Origin: Ferrovibrio sp041906005
Lineage (GTDB): Bacteria > Pseudomonadota > Alphaproteobacteria > Ferrovibrionales > Ferrovibrionaceae
Assembly (NCBI RefSeq): GCF_041906005.1
Contig: NZ_JAYRJY010000001.1
Location: forward strand, 1,240,001-1,304,000
Length of the DNA: 64,000 nt
Direction: 5' to 3'
The position numbers and the translations under genes are program-made. The notes beneath the pieces were generated by a model. It had not been told where the DNA came from and ran no database searches. It was given only the letters and a program-made list of their open reading frames with translations. Shown here piece by piece: positions 9,926 to 18,569 of this stretch (positions are counted from its first letter, which is position 1; the number at the start of each line of letters is the position of its first letter).

Positions 9926-11398
9926 ATGTCGGCACGCAAAGCATCAGATAAGTCGAAAGCCCGGTCCAAACAAGGCGGGGCTAAACAAGCCGGCTCCAAC
10001 AGCATGTGGGGCGGCCGTTTCGCTGCCGGCCCGGCGGCGATCATGACCGAGATCAACGCCTCGATCCGCTTCGACCAGAAGCTGTATCGCCAGGATATCC
10101 GCGGCTCAGCCGCGCATTGCCGCATGCTGGTACGCCAGGGCCTGATCTCGGCTGCCGAGGGTAAAAAGATCCAGGCCGGGCTGCAGACAATTCTGCGTGA
10201 GATCGAGGCCGGCAAGTTCAGGATCGATCCGCGGCTGGAAGACATCCACATGCATGTGGAGGCGCGGCTGGCCGAGCTGATCGGCAAGCCGGCCGGCCGG
10301 CTGCACACCGCGCGCTCGCGCAACGACCAGGTGGCGACCGATTTCCGCCTCTGGGTGCGCGATGCCATCGACCGCATCGACGCCGGCCTGCTCGACCTGC
10401 AGAAGACCCTGCTGCGCCGCGCCGAGGAGTATGCCGCCACCGTGATGCCGGGCTTCACGCATCTGCAGGCCGCCCAGCCGGTGACCTTCGGCCACCATCT
10501 GATGGCCTATGTGGAGATGATCGGCCGCGACCGCTCGCGCTTATCCGACGCCCGCGCGCGGCTGAACGAAAGCCCGCTGGGTGCCGCAGCCCTAGCCGGC
10601 ACGTCGCTGCCCATCGACCGCGCCAGCACGGCGAAGGAGCTGGGCTTCGACCGCCCGATGGCCAATTCGCTGGATGCCGTGGCCGACCGCGACTACGCGC
10701 TGGAATTCTTATCAGTTGCCTCGATCTGCGCCGTGCATCTCTCCAGGCTGGCAGAGGAAATCGTCATCTGGACGAGCGCCCAGTTCCGCTTTATCTCGCT
10801 CAGCGATGCCTTCACCACCGGCTCGTCGATCATGCCGCAGAAGCGCAATCCCGATGCCGCCGAGCTGGTGCGCGGCAAGGTGGGCCGCATCGTGGGCAGC
10901 CTGAATGCCCTGCTGATCACCATGAAGGGCCTGCCGATGACCTATGGCAAGGACATGCAGGAGGACAAGGAGCCGACGTTTGACGCCGTCGACAGCCTGG
11001 AACTCTGCATCGCCGCCACCGCGGGCATGATCGCCGACCTGAAGGCCAATTCAGCCCGCATGCAGGAAGCGGCCGGCGAGGGTTACACCACCGCCACCGA
11101 CCTGGCCGACTGGTGCGTGCGCAAGATCGACATGCCATTCCGCCAGGCCCATCATGTGGCCGGCAGCCTGGTGAAGCTGGCGGAAAGCCAGGACAAGCCG
11201 CTGGAGGCATTGACGCTGAGGGAAATGCAGTCGGTGGAACCGCGCATCACCAGGGATATCTTCGCCGTGCTGGGCGTGCAGAATTCGGTGAAAAGCCGCG
11301 TGTCCTATGGTGGCACCGCGCCGGCCAACGTTGCGAAGCAGATTGCGCGCTGGCGCAAGCATCTTGCCTCCGAAAGCAAAAAACGGGACAAAGTCTGA
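9926..11398 (+). CDS. argH: Argininosuccinate lyase
   Basis: Splits argininosuccinate into arginine and fumarate, the last step of arginine synthesis. The protein is 490 residues from ATG 9926. A lysine-rich leader of about 26 residues precedes the conserved MWGGRFAAGPAAIM. The fumarate-lyase signature GSSIMPQKRNPD and the HLQAAQPVTFGHH segment are present. No Shine-Dalgarno is visible before 9926 or before the internal ATG at 10004, so the exact start is open and a leaderless message is possible. The stop overlaps the next gene's ATG (TGATG). Confidence 0.94.
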   Translation: MSARKASDKSKARSKQGGAKQAGSNSMWGGRFAAGPAAIMTEINASIRFDQKLYRQDIRGSAAHCRMLVRQGLISAAEGKKIQAGLQTILREIEAGKFRIDPRLEDIHMHVEARLAELIGKPAGRLHTARSRNDQVATDFRLWVRDAIDRIDAGLLDLQKTLLRRAEEYAATVMPGFTHLQAAQPVTFGHHLMAYVEMIGRDRSRLSDARARLNESPLGAAALAGTSLPIDRASTAKELGFDRPMANSLDAVADRDYALEFLSVASICAVHLSRLAEEIVIWTSAQFRFISLSDAFTTGSSIMPQKRNPDAAELVRGKVGRIVGSLNALLITMKGLPMTYGKDMQEDKEPTFDAVDSLELCIAATAGMIADLKANSARMQEAAGEGYTTATDLADWCVRKIDMPFRQAHHVAGSLVKLAESQDKPLEALTLREMQSVEPRITRDIFAVLGVQNSVKSRVSYGGTAPANVAKQIARWRKHLASESKKRDKV

Positions 11399-11637
11399 TG
11401 ACTTTCGATCGCCGGATGCACCCTCACCCCAACCCTCTCCCGCAAGCGGGAGAGGGAGGGACCCATCGCAGCAGCGATGGCAGGGTGAGGGCAAAGGTCG
11501 CCTTGCTGCTGCTGGTCCTCGCTGCATCCGGCCTCGCCGCCTGCGGCCGCAAGGACCTGCCGGATTATCCGCCCGATGCCACCGAGCGGCCCGGCACCAT
11601 CGACCGCAACAACCGCAACACCATCCGCTATTACTGA
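11398..11637 (+). CDS. lptM: LptM-like small lipoprotein with a palindromic element read in frame
   Basis: Small lipoprotein in the conserved argH-lptM-lysA position; LptM helps mature the LPS translocon LptD/E. The recognisable part is RAKVALLLLVLAASGLAAC, a signal peptide ending in a lipobox with Cys, then a polar tail of about 30 residues. The frame opens at ATG 11398, overlapping the argH stop. However, the first roughly 29 codons are largely a palindromic repeat (11419-11492) translated as a Pro/Gly-rich peptide, an improbable n-region. An in-frame GTG at 11485 would give a normal 50-residue prelipoprotein but has no clear ribosome site. Presence of the gene is likely; its start is not settled. 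Confidence 0.7.
   Translation: MTFDRRMHPHPNPLPQAGEGGTHRSSDGRVRAKVALLLLVLAASGLAACGRKDLPDYPPDATERPGTIDRNNRNTIRYY
11419..11492. repeat. Palindromic element inside the lptM reading frame
   Basis: Nested inverted repeats: outer CCCTCACC (11421-11428) with GGTGAGGG (11484-11491); inner stem CCCTCTCCCGC / GCGGGAGAGGG (11433-11443 / 11446-11456) with an AA loop; and CCATCGC / GCGATGG (11463-11480). It belongs to a widespread REP-like type, different from the GTCATGCCCGG family found elsewhere in this window. Confidence 0.8.
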
Positions 11638-11644
11638 GTTATCC

Positions 11645-12937
11645 ATGACCGGTCTGCCCTGGTTCGACTATCGCGACGGCGTCCTGCATGCCGAAGGCGT
11701 CAATCTCCATGCCATCGCGGCTGCCGTGGGCACGCCGGCCTATGTGTATTCGTCGGAAGCCCTGACCCGGCAGTATCGCAGCCTGGCCGATGCCTTTGCC
11801 GGCATCGACTGCCTGATCGCCTATGCGATGAAGGCGAATTCCAATCTGTCGGTGCTGCGCCATTTCGGCAGCCTCGGCGCCGGCGCCGATGTGGTCTCGG
11901 GCGGCGAGCTGCAGCTGGCGATGAAGGCCGGCATTCCGCCGGGCAAGATCATTTTCGCCGGCGTGGGCAAGACGCGCGCGGAAATGGCGCTGGGGCTGAA
12001 AGCCGGCAATACCGGTATCGCGCAGTTCAACGTGGAATCGGAAGCCGAATTGCAGGTGCTGTCCGAGGTCGCCAGCGGCCTGGGCGTAAGGGCGCCGGTG
12101 GCGATCCGCATCAATCCCGACGTGGATGCCAAGACGCACAAGAAGATCACCACCGGCAAGGCCGAGAACAAGTTCGGCATTTCCTATCGCCGCGCTCAGG
12201 AGGTCTATGCCCTGGCTGCCAGCCTGCCGGGCATCGAGGTGGTGGGCGTGCATGTGCATATCGGCAGTCAGCTCACCGATCTGGCGCCCTATGAGGCCAC
12301 CTTCATCCGCCTGGCCGAACTGGTGACCGCGCTGCGCGCGGCCGGCCACAATATTCGCCGCGTCGATCTGGGCGGCGGCCTAGGCATCCGCTACGACGAC
12401 GAGACGGCGCCCGATCCGCAGCTTTATGCCGCCATGGTGCGCAGGCATATCCTGCCGCTGGGCATCGCCGTGGCGCTGGAACCGGGCCGTTTCCTGGTGG
12501 GCAATGCCGGGCTGCTGCTGACCCGCGTGGAATACGTGAAGCAGGCCGACGAGAAGACCTTCCTGATTCTCGATTCCGGCATGAACGACCTGATCCGGCC
12601 GGCGATGTACGAGGCCTTTCACCGCATCGTGCCGGTGAAAGCTCCGGAAAACGGCGCGGAACTGGCGCCGGTGGATATCGTGGGCCCGATCTGCGAAACC
12701 GGCGACACCTTCGCCGAAGGCCGCCCGATGCCGCCCGTTGTCGCTGGGGATTTACTCGCCATCCTCTCGGCCGGTGCGTATAGTTCCGCCATGGCCTCCA
12801 CCTACAACGCGCGTCCGCTGGCGCCCGAGGTGCTGGTCCATGGCGACCGATTTGCCATCGTGCGGCGTCGCCCTAGCATCGATGAGATGACGGCTTTGGA
12901 GACGATGCCGGGATGGTTCAGCGAGGCGCGGGGATAA
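11645..12937 (+). CDS. lysA: Diaminopimelate decarboxylase
   Basis: PLP enzyme making L-lysine from meso-diaminopimelate. The protein is 430 residues from ATG 11645 (MTGLPWFDYRDG), just after the lptM stop. The alanine-racemase-type barrel has the PLP lysine in YAMKANSN. The phosphate-binding and substrate segments VHIGSQLTD, LGGGLGI and EPGRFLVGNAG are present, as is the C-terminal CETGDTFAEGR motif carrying the partner-subunit Cys. The downstream gene starts 25 bases before the lysA stop, suggesting coupled translation. Confidence 0.96.
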   Translation: MTGLPWFDYRDGVLHAEGVNLHAIAAAVGTPAYVYSSEALTRQYRSLADAFAGIDCLIAYAMKANSNLSVLRHFGSLGAGADVVSGGELQLAMKAGIPPGKIIFAGVGKTRAEMALGLKAGNTGIAQFNVESEAELQVLSEVASGLGVRAPVAIRINPDVDAKTHKKITTGKAENKFGISYRRAQEVYALAASLPGIEVVGVHVHIGSQLTDLAPYEATFIRLAELVTALRAAGHNIRRVDLGGGLGIRYDDETAPDPQLYAAMVRRHILPLGIAVALEPGRFLVGNAGLLLTRVEYVKQADEKTFLILDSGMNDLIRPAMYEAFHRIVPVKAPENGAELAPVDIVGPICETGDTFAEGRPMPPVVAGDLLAILSAGAYSSAMASTYNARPLAPEVLVHGDRFAIVRRRPSIDEMTALETMPGWFSEARG

Positions 12938-15495
12938 ATCCCACCGATACCGACCCGGTCGAAGACCGGGTTGCCGGTCGCGTCCCCGATTCCGGCGCCA
13001 GCCTTTCACCTGTTTTGGAGCGCCGGCTGGCCTTTGCCCGCGCCGCGCTGTTCTGGGAAAACTTCTGGCCCGCCCTGATGCCGGCCGCCGGACTGGTGGC
13101 GGTGCTGCTGATCCTCGCCGGCTTCGATGTCTGGCGTTTCACGCCGGTCTGGCTGCATTGGCTGGCGCTGGCCGGTTTCGCCGGCGGCATCATCGCCGCC
13201 CTGTGGCTGCGCCTGCGCAGCCTGCGCTGGCCCGACCGCGCCGCCGCCATGCGCCGGCTGGAGCGCGTGAACCTGCTGGACCACCGCCCGCTGGAAGCCG
13301 CCGCCGATACGCTGGCTGCCGAGCAGCAGGATCCCATCGCCCAGGCCTTGTGGGCGTTGCATCGCCGCCGCGCGCTGGAGCGGCTGGCCACCGTGCGCGT
13401 CGGCACGCCCGAGGCCGGCTGGTGGCGGCGCGACAGCTGGGGCCTGCGCGCGGCGCTCGGGCTGCTGCTGATCGTGGCCTGGGCCAGCCCGGGCGAGGAC
13501 CGCGCCCAGCGCATCGCCGACACGCTCAATCCCGGCAGCGCCCTGCCGCCCGGCGCCACGCTGCTGGTGGATGCCTGGATCACGCCACCGGCCTATACCG
13601 GCAAGGCGCCGCTGTTCCTGACCCGCGACGGCAAGCCGGTGCAGGCCGCGTCCCTGCCTACGGATCTTCCCGGCAGCAGCCCCGCCATCGCCGTGCCGGC
13701 CGGCAGCCTGCTGAAGCTGCGCCTGACCGCGCCGCCCGCCGGTTTCAGCCTGCGCTTCGGCACGCAGGAGCAGGCGCTGCATGCCATCGACGAGCGCAAC
13801 GGCGAGATCGACCTGGCGCTGGACCTGACCCAGGGCAACGATCCGAAACTCACCCTGCATCGCCGCGACAAGGTCTATGCCGAATGGCCCCTGCGCATGG
13901 TGCCCGACCTGCCGCCCGTCGTGGCCTTTGCCGGCGAACCCAAGGCCGCCAAGCGCGGCGAACTGGAGATCGCCTTCGAGGGCGAGGACGATTACGGCAT
14001 CCAGGGCCTGCGCATCGAGATGCGGCGCGAGGGCGCCGAGCAGCCGCAGAGCGTGGATTGGCCGGCGCCGCCGGCGGGCGGCGGCGCGGTGACCGCCACG
14101 CAGGGTTTCGACTTCACCGCCCATCCCTGGGCCGGCCTGCAGGTGGCGATGACATTGGTGGCCACCGATGCGCTGGGCCAGGTGGGACGCAGCGAGGCCG
14201 TGGTGGTGACGCTGCCGGCGCGGCGGTTCCTACATCCGGTGGCCAAAGCCATCGTCGAGCAGCGCCGCGAGCTGGCGCTGAAACCCGCGCAATGGGCGCG
14301 CGTGGTGACGGCCCTGAACGGCCTGAGCCTGGCGCCGGAACGCTATCGCGACGACGTGACCGCGCATCTGGGCCTGCGCATGTCGGCCGCGCGCCTGCGC
14401 ATGAACCGCGCGCCCGGGTCCATTGCGGCCGTGCAGGACCTGCTCTGGCAGACCGCTTTGCATATCGAGGATGGCCGCGCCAGCCAGAACGAGCGCGATT
14501 TCCAGGCCCTGATGGACCGCTTGCAGGATGCCATCGACCGCAATGCCGATGACCAGGACATCCAGAAGCTGATGCAGGAACTGCGCGAGGCGATGGACCG
14601 CATGCTGGAGCAGATGCTGCAGGATGCGCTGGAACGGCTGGCGCGCGGCGAGGAACCCGAGGAACTGGGCGACGACGAAGAGGCCATGTCGGGCGACGAC
14701 CTGCAGGACATGATGGACCAGGCCGAGGACATGGCCCGCATGGGCGACCGCGACCAGGCGCGCGACATGCTGCAGCAGATGCAGCGCATGATGGAGGCGA
14801 TGAAGAACGGCCGGCTGGCGATCATGCCGGAGGGTCGCCAGAACCAGCGCGGGCAGCGGGGCCAGCGCGGCCAGGGCCAGGCGGGCCAGATGATGCAGGA
14901 ATTCGGCGAGATGCTGCGCCAGCAACAGCAATTGCTGGACCGCAGCTTCCGCCGCAGCCAGCAATACGGCCGCAACAACCAGCCTGGCCAGCAGGGCCAG
15001 GGCCGGCAGCCGGGCGGCGAAAACGAGGCCGATGCGCGGGCGCAGGAAGACCTGCGCCGGCGCCTGGGCGAAATGATGGGCCGGCTGGGCGAGCGTGGCA
15101 TGCCGATCCCCGACCAGCTCGGCCGCGCCGACCGCGCCATGCGAGACGCGCGCGAATCCTTACGCCGCGGCGAGCCGGGCGAGGCGATGCAGGGCCAGAC
15201 CGATGCGCTGGACCAGTTGCGCCAGGGCCTGAACCAGATGCAACAGGCCCAGCGCGGCAATCCCGACGGCCAGGCGCCATCGGCGGATTCGCGGCAGAAC
15301 CAGCGCAACGCCCGCGATCCGCTGGGCCGCAACACCGTGGGCATGGATGAGAATGCGCGCGGCGACGGCGTGCCCGACATGCTGCCGGTGGAGCGCGCGC
15401 GCCGCATCCTGGAAGAATTGCAGCGCCGCGCCGGCAACCGCGAACGCCCGCCGGTGGAACTGGATTACCTGGAACGCCTGCTGCGGCGGTTCTGA
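12913..15495 (+). CDS. TIGR02302/DUF4175 family membrane protein
   Basis: A large (860-residue) protein of the alphaproteobacterial TIGR02302 family, function unestablished. Two hydrophobic segments lie at about 54-100 and a third near 180-195, so the N-terminus is membrane-anchored. The middle is a beta-rich domain. From about residue 500 it becomes extended, charged and helical, with many Met/Asp/Arg residues, and then strongly Gln/Gly/Arg-rich around 635-710, likely disordered or coiled-coil. It overlaps lysA by 25 nt, and this neighbourhood is common in the family. A role in the cell envelope is an inference. Confidence 0.85.
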   Translation: MVQRGAGINPTDTDPVEDRVAGRVPDSGASLSPVLERRLAFARAALFWENFWPALMPAAGLVAVLLILAGFDVWRFTPVWLHWLALAGFAGGIIAALWLRLRSLRWPDRAAAMRRLERVNLLDHRPLEAAADTLAAEQQDPIAQALWALHRRRALERLATVRVGTPEAGWWRRDSWGLRAALGLLLIVAWASPGEDRAQRIADTLNPGSALPPGATLLVDAWITPPAYTGKAPLFLTRDGKPVQAASLPTDLPGSSPAIAVPAGSLLKLRLTAPPAGFSLRFGTQEQALHAIDERNGEIDLALDLTQGNDPKLTLHRRDKVYAEWPLRMVPDLPPVVAFAGEPKAAKRGELEIAFEGEDDYGIQGLRIEMRREGAEQPQSVDWPAPPAGGGAVTATQGFDFTAHPWAGLQVAMTLVATDALGQVGRSEAVVVTLPARRFLHPVAKAIVEQRRELALKPAQWARVVTALNGLSLAPERYRDDVTAHLGLRMSAARLRMNRAPGSIAAVQDLLWQTALHIEDGRASQNERDFQALMDRLQDAIDRNADDQDIQKLMQELREAMDRMLEQMLQDALERLARGEEPEELGDDEEAMSGDDLQDMMDQAEDMARMGDRDQARDMLQQMQRMMEAMKNGRLAIMPEGRQNQRGQRGQRGQGQAGQMMQEFGEMLRQQQQLLDRSFRRSQQYGRNNQPGQQGQGRQPGGENEADARAQEDLRRRLGEMMGRLGERGMPIPDQLGRADRAMRDARESLRRGEPGEAMQGQTDALDQLRQGLNQMQQAQRGNPDGQAPSADSRQNQRNARDPLGRNTVGMDENARGDGVPDMLPVERARRILEELQRRAGNRERPPVELDYLERLLRRF

Positions 15496-15524
15496 ACGCG
15501 CGGTCGATCCAACGATAGATAAAT

Positions 15525-15603
15525 CGTCATCCTCGGACTTGGCCCGAGGATCCACGAGTTCTTAAAAAAACGTGGATGCCCGGCACGAGGCCGGGCATGA
15601 CGG
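15525..15603. repeat. Intergenic palindromic repeat pair
   Basis: CGTCATCCTCGG...CCGAGGATCCACGAG, an A-rich linker, then CGTGGATGCCCGGC...GCCGGGCATGACGG. Same two-unit architecture as the copy at 2580, lying just upstream of the VOC gene. Confidence 0.8.
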
Positions 15604-15672
15604 ATAAGGTTTTGTTGGCCACTTGAGATTTCCTCCCAAGGCGCAATTCTTCTTCCACGCTAAACTCACCTC

Positions 15673-16062
15673 ATGATCGATTCTCTCGACCATCTCGTGC
15701 TCACCGTGCACGACATCGACGCCACGGTGACCTTCTACGAACGCGTGCTGGGCATGCAGGCCGTGCATTTCACGCCTGCCGATGGCAGCCGGCGTGTAGC
15801 ACTGGGTTTCGGCCGGCAGAAGATCAACCTGCATCAGCAGGGTCGCGAATTCGAGCCGAAGGCGGAAAGGCCCATGCCAGGCAGTGCGGACCTGTGCTTC
15901 CTTACCGCGAAGCCGCTGGACGAGGTGATCGCGCATCTGCAGGCCTGCGGAGTCGCCATAACGGAAGGGCCGGTGCGCCGCACCGGCGCGACGGGACCGA
16001 TCCTTTCGGTCTATCTGCGCGATCCGGACGGCAACCTGCTGGAAATTTCCAACGCGCTGTAG
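15673..16062 (+). CDS. VOC (glyoxalase/dioxygenase superfamily) protein
   Basis: A 129-residue single-domain vicinal-oxygen-chelate protein. The family's metal ligands are plausible: His in DHLVLTVHD (residue 6), His in INLHQQG, and Glu in the C-terminal NLLEISNAL. The YLRDPDGNLLEI strand is typical of glyoxalase/bleomycin-resistance members and of the STM3117-like group. The substrate is unknown. The gene is isolated and bracketed by palindromic repeats at 15525 and 16091. Confidence 0.82.
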   Translation: MIDSLDHLVLTVHDIDATVTFYERVLGMQAVHFTPADGSRRVALGFGRQKINLHQQGREFEPKAERPMPGSADLCFLTAKPLDEVIAHLQACGVAITEGPVRRTGATGPILSVYLRDPDGNLLEISNAL

Positions 16063-16090
16063 GTGCGTCGGTTCTGACGATGACAACAAC

Positions 16091-16126
16091 AACTCGTGGA
16101 TCCTCGGGCCAAGCCCGAGGATGACG
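16091..16126. repeat. Intergenic palindromic repeat, single unit
   Basis: CTCGTGGATCCTCGGGCC...GCCCGAGGATGACG, a half unit of the same family. With the copy at 15525 it brackets the VOC gene. Confidence 0.75.
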
Positions 16127-16170
16127 TTTGTTTTATTTTGCAGGGCAAGAGAGTGGCCGAGCGCGAAACG

Positions 16171-16545
16171 TTAATCCGCGTCGGCGGCGATTTCCAGGGC
16201 GGCTTCCACGGCCTGCACCAGATCGACCATGCTGAAGGGTTTGCGCAGGATGGCATGCGCCAACTGGCCGATGCCATGGGCGCGGCGGCGCTCCATCTCG
16301 ATGCCCGACATCAGCAGCACGGTAAGGTTCGGCCAGTCGCGCGTCGCCTTCAGCGTGAGTTCGACGCCATCCATGTTCGGCATCGCGATATCGGCCAGCA
16401 GCAGATCGAAACTGTCGCGGCTGAGCTTGACCAGGGCCTCGGCGCCATCGGCCACCGCCACGACGGCATGGCCGCGGGTTTCCAGCACACGCCGGATGAA
16501 CTCGCGCACAGCCACTTCGTCTTCGGCGACCAAAATCCGCGCCAT
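16171..16545 (-). CDS. cpdR: CpdR-like single-domain response regulator
   Basis: A 124-residue receiver domain with no output domain. The acidic pocket (AEDE near the N-terminus), phosphoacceptor Asp52 in LLADIAMPNMDG and Lys102 in RKPF are all present. Sequence flavour (MARILVAEDE, LTLKATRDWPNLTVLLMSG, RRRAHGIGQL) matches CpdR, the alphaproteobacterial adaptor that, unphosphorylated, primes ClpXP for polar localisation and substrate degradation and is phosphorylated through ChpT. The identification rests on resemblance to the family as I know it. No kinase is adjacent. Confidence 0.75.
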   Translation of the reverse strand: MARILVAEDEVAVREFIRRVLETRGHAVVAVADGAEALVKLSRDSFDLLLADIAMPNMDGVELTLKATRDWPNLTVLLMSGIEMERRRAHGIGQLAHAILRKPFSMVDLVQAVEAALEIAADAD

Positions 16546-16797
16546 GGTCCCTCGCCGCTGGCGGCCCGTTGCCTAGCGGTTTCTCGCCCGGGCAGCCCCC
16601 TATTCTGGAACAGCTGTATGGATCAGCTCGGTCCGGCCCGGACACATCATGCGCCCGCAACCGTTGGTTAACCGTAACACCGATTCGCGGGAACACGAAA
16701 TGCGCAATTGGCCGTATGCACACAACTGCAACGTTCAGATTGCATACAACAGGCTGGCGCCGTGGATTGCCGGGGCCGCGCGGACACCGCCTGCTGG

Positions 16798-16836
16798 ACC
16801 GGGTTACTGAACCGGCTTACTGGACCGGCTGGCTGG
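16798..16836. repeat. Three 13-bp tandem repeats across a stop codon
   Basis: Three consecutive copies of a unit close to ACCGGCTTACTGG at 16798-16810, 16811-16823 and 16824-16836, covering the 3' end of the zinc-ribbon gene. The remainder of the gap 16546-16797 holds no gene; it contains the presumed cpdR promoter region. Confidence 0.8.
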
Positions 16837-17770
16837 CGAAGGCGACTTCCAGGTCGGTGACTTCCTCGCGCGGGGCCGGCAGCTTGACGTCGAAGCTGAG
16901 TTTTTCGCCGGCGGCGATGGCGCTCTGCTCGAGCTGCAGGGTGTAGCTCGCCAGCTCCTGGCCGCCGGCGCCACGCATGGCGACGCGCAGCGCGGGCAGC
17001 GGACGCTCGATCCCGCCGACATTGACCACCTCGCCCGAGACGGCGATGCGGGTCTGGCCGCCATCGAGAATGGTGGCGGACTTCAGGTTATGCAGCTCCA
17101 GCCCCAGCCATTCCGAGGTCTCGACCGGCAGGCCGATCGCCTCGTACAGCTTGGCGAGCGGCGGATAGAAGGCGATCAGCTCGGCGCGCTTGGTATAGCC
17201 GCCATAGCCGGCGCCGCCGAGCAGGGCCAGCAGCAGCAGCCAGCCGAGCCAGGCCCAGGAGCGCTGTTTGCGCGGCTGCGACGGCGGCCGCTGCACGCCG
17301 GCCTCGGCCAGGCGCGCCCGGCGGCGGTTCAGCACTTCGTCGGGGTCTTCGTCCAGCCCGTGATCGGAGCGCGGTTCGTCCAGCGGCGGATGCAGCGGCG
17401 GCCGGTCCGTCAGCAGCAGGTCGTCGTCATCGTCGTCGAAACCGGCAATGCGCGGCGGCGGCGGTTCCAGGTCGGGCACCGGCGGCAGGGGCGGCGGTTC
17501 GGGCGGGGCGACCCGTTCGGGCGCGGGCGGCGCGCCGCCGGGCGGCGGGGGCGGCACCCAGTCGTCGTCATGGGCCGGGGATTCGGGCTTGGCCGGGGCC
17601 GGGGGCGATGCCGGGGCCGGCGGAACCGGGATTTCGGGCTCGGGTTCGGGCAGCGGGTCCTGGTTCCAGGTCTCGCGGCAGCGCGAACACCGCACTTTAC
17701 GGGGGGCGGTGCCAAAGACCGTAGGGTCGACTTGAAACCGCGTGGCGCAGCTTGGGCAGGTGAGGATCAT
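16817..17770 (-). CDS. Zinc-ribbon (MJ0042) / DUF3426 membrane protein
   Basis: A 317-residue protein of unknown role, frequent beside ftsE in alphaproteobacteria. It starts with an MJ0042-type zinc ribbon (CPSCATRFQV...CSRCRETW; two CxxC pairs), followed by a long Pro/Glu/Asp-rich linker (about 40-165) including a run of Asp. One transmembrane helix is near 178-200 (WLGWLLLLALLGGAGYGGY), then a C-terminal DUF3426 beta-domain. The topology implied is a cytosolic zinc ribbon and a periplasmic DUF3426 domain. It is divergent from ftsE. Confidence 0.85.
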   Translation of the reverse strand: MILTCPSCATRFQVDPTVFGTAPRKVRCSRCRETWNQDPLPEPEPEIPVPPAPASPPAPAKPESPAHDDDWVPPPPPGGAPPAPERVAPPEPPPLPPVPDLEPPPPRIAGFDDDDDDLLLTDRPPLHPPLDEPRSDHGLDEDPDEVLNRRRARLAEAGVQRPPSQPRKQRSWAWLGWLLLLALLGGAGYGGYTKRAELIAFYPPLAKLYEAIGLPVETSEWLGLELHNLKSATILDGGQTRIAVSGEVVNVGGIERPLPALRVAMRGAGGQELASYTLQLEQSAIAAGEKLSFDVKLPAPREEVTDLEVAFASQPVQ

Positions 17771-17900
17771 GCCTGTGAACTGCCTGAAGCCAGCCCCTTT
17801 TGCGTTTCCGGATGCTTTCCCTTATAGGACGGACGGGGCCGCCGAAGCAAGGCTACTTCCCCGCAAGATATTGGCGCGCAAGGCATTGGGAGATTCGGGC

Positions 17901-18569
17901 TTGGTGCGTTTCCAGAATGTCGGCATGCGGTACGGGCCGGGGCCGGAGGTGCTGCGGGACGTCAGTTTCGAGCTGGCGGCCGGGTCCTTCCATTTCCTGG
18001 CCGGGCCCAGCGGCGCCGGCAAGACTTCCCTGCTGAAACTGCTCTACCTGGCCCAGCGGCCCTCGCGCGGCCTGATCACCATGTTCGGCCAGGATGTCTC
18101 GACCGCCAGCCGGGCCGCCCTGCCGATGCTGCGGCGCCGGATCGGGGTGGTGTTCCAGGATTTCCGCCTGCTCGATCATCTGACCGCGCTGGACAACGTG
18201 GCCCTGCCGCTCCGCATCGCCGGCGCCGACGAAAAGCGCACGCGCGACCATGTGGTCGAGCTGCTGACCTGGGTGGGCCTGGGCGACCGGCTGGAAGCGC
18301 GGCCGGCGACGCTCTCGGGCGGCGAGAAGCAGCGCGTGGCGATCGCGCGCGCCGTGATCGCGCGGCCCTCGCTGCTGCTGGCCGACGAGCCCACCGGCAA
18401 CGTGGATGCCGACATGGCGCAGCGCCTGATGTATCTGTTCGTCGAACTCAACAAGCTGGGCACCGCCGTCGTGCTCGCCACCCACGACACGCAGCTGCTG
18501 CAGCAATTCCGCTTCCCCGTGATGCGCCTGCGCAGCGGCCAGCTTGCCATTGACAGGAACGCGGCATGA
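17901..18569 (+). CDS. ftsE: Cell division ATP-binding protein FtsE
   Basis: ABC-type ATPase partner of FtsX, coupling the divisome to peptidoglycan hydrolase activation. TTG 17901 was chosen: it gives MVRFQNVGMRYG, matching the family N-terminus and the usual 222 residues, with GGGAG eight bases upstream; GTG 17904 is the alternative. Walker A GPSGAGKT begins near residue 35, the ABC signature LSGGEKQR near 138, and the Walker B LLLADEPTGNVD and switch His in ATHD follow. The ftsX start overlaps the stop (ATGA). Confidence 0.95.
   Translation: MVRFQNVGMRYGPGPEVLRDVSFELAAGSFHFLAGPSGAGKTSLLKLLYLAQRPSRGLITMFGQDVSTASRAALPMLRRRIGVVFQDFRLLDHLTALDNVALPLRIAGADEKRTRDHVVELLTWVGLGDRLEARPATLSGGEKQRVAIARAVIARPSLLLADEPTGNVDADMAQRLMYLFVELNKLGTAVVLATHDTQLLQQFRFPVMRLRSGQLAIDRNAA

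Noticed and set aside
16660..16680. CtrA-like half site GGTTAACC upstream of cpdR
   Set aside because: Only one half of the TTAA-N7-TTAA consensus is visible; not enough to claim CtrA control.
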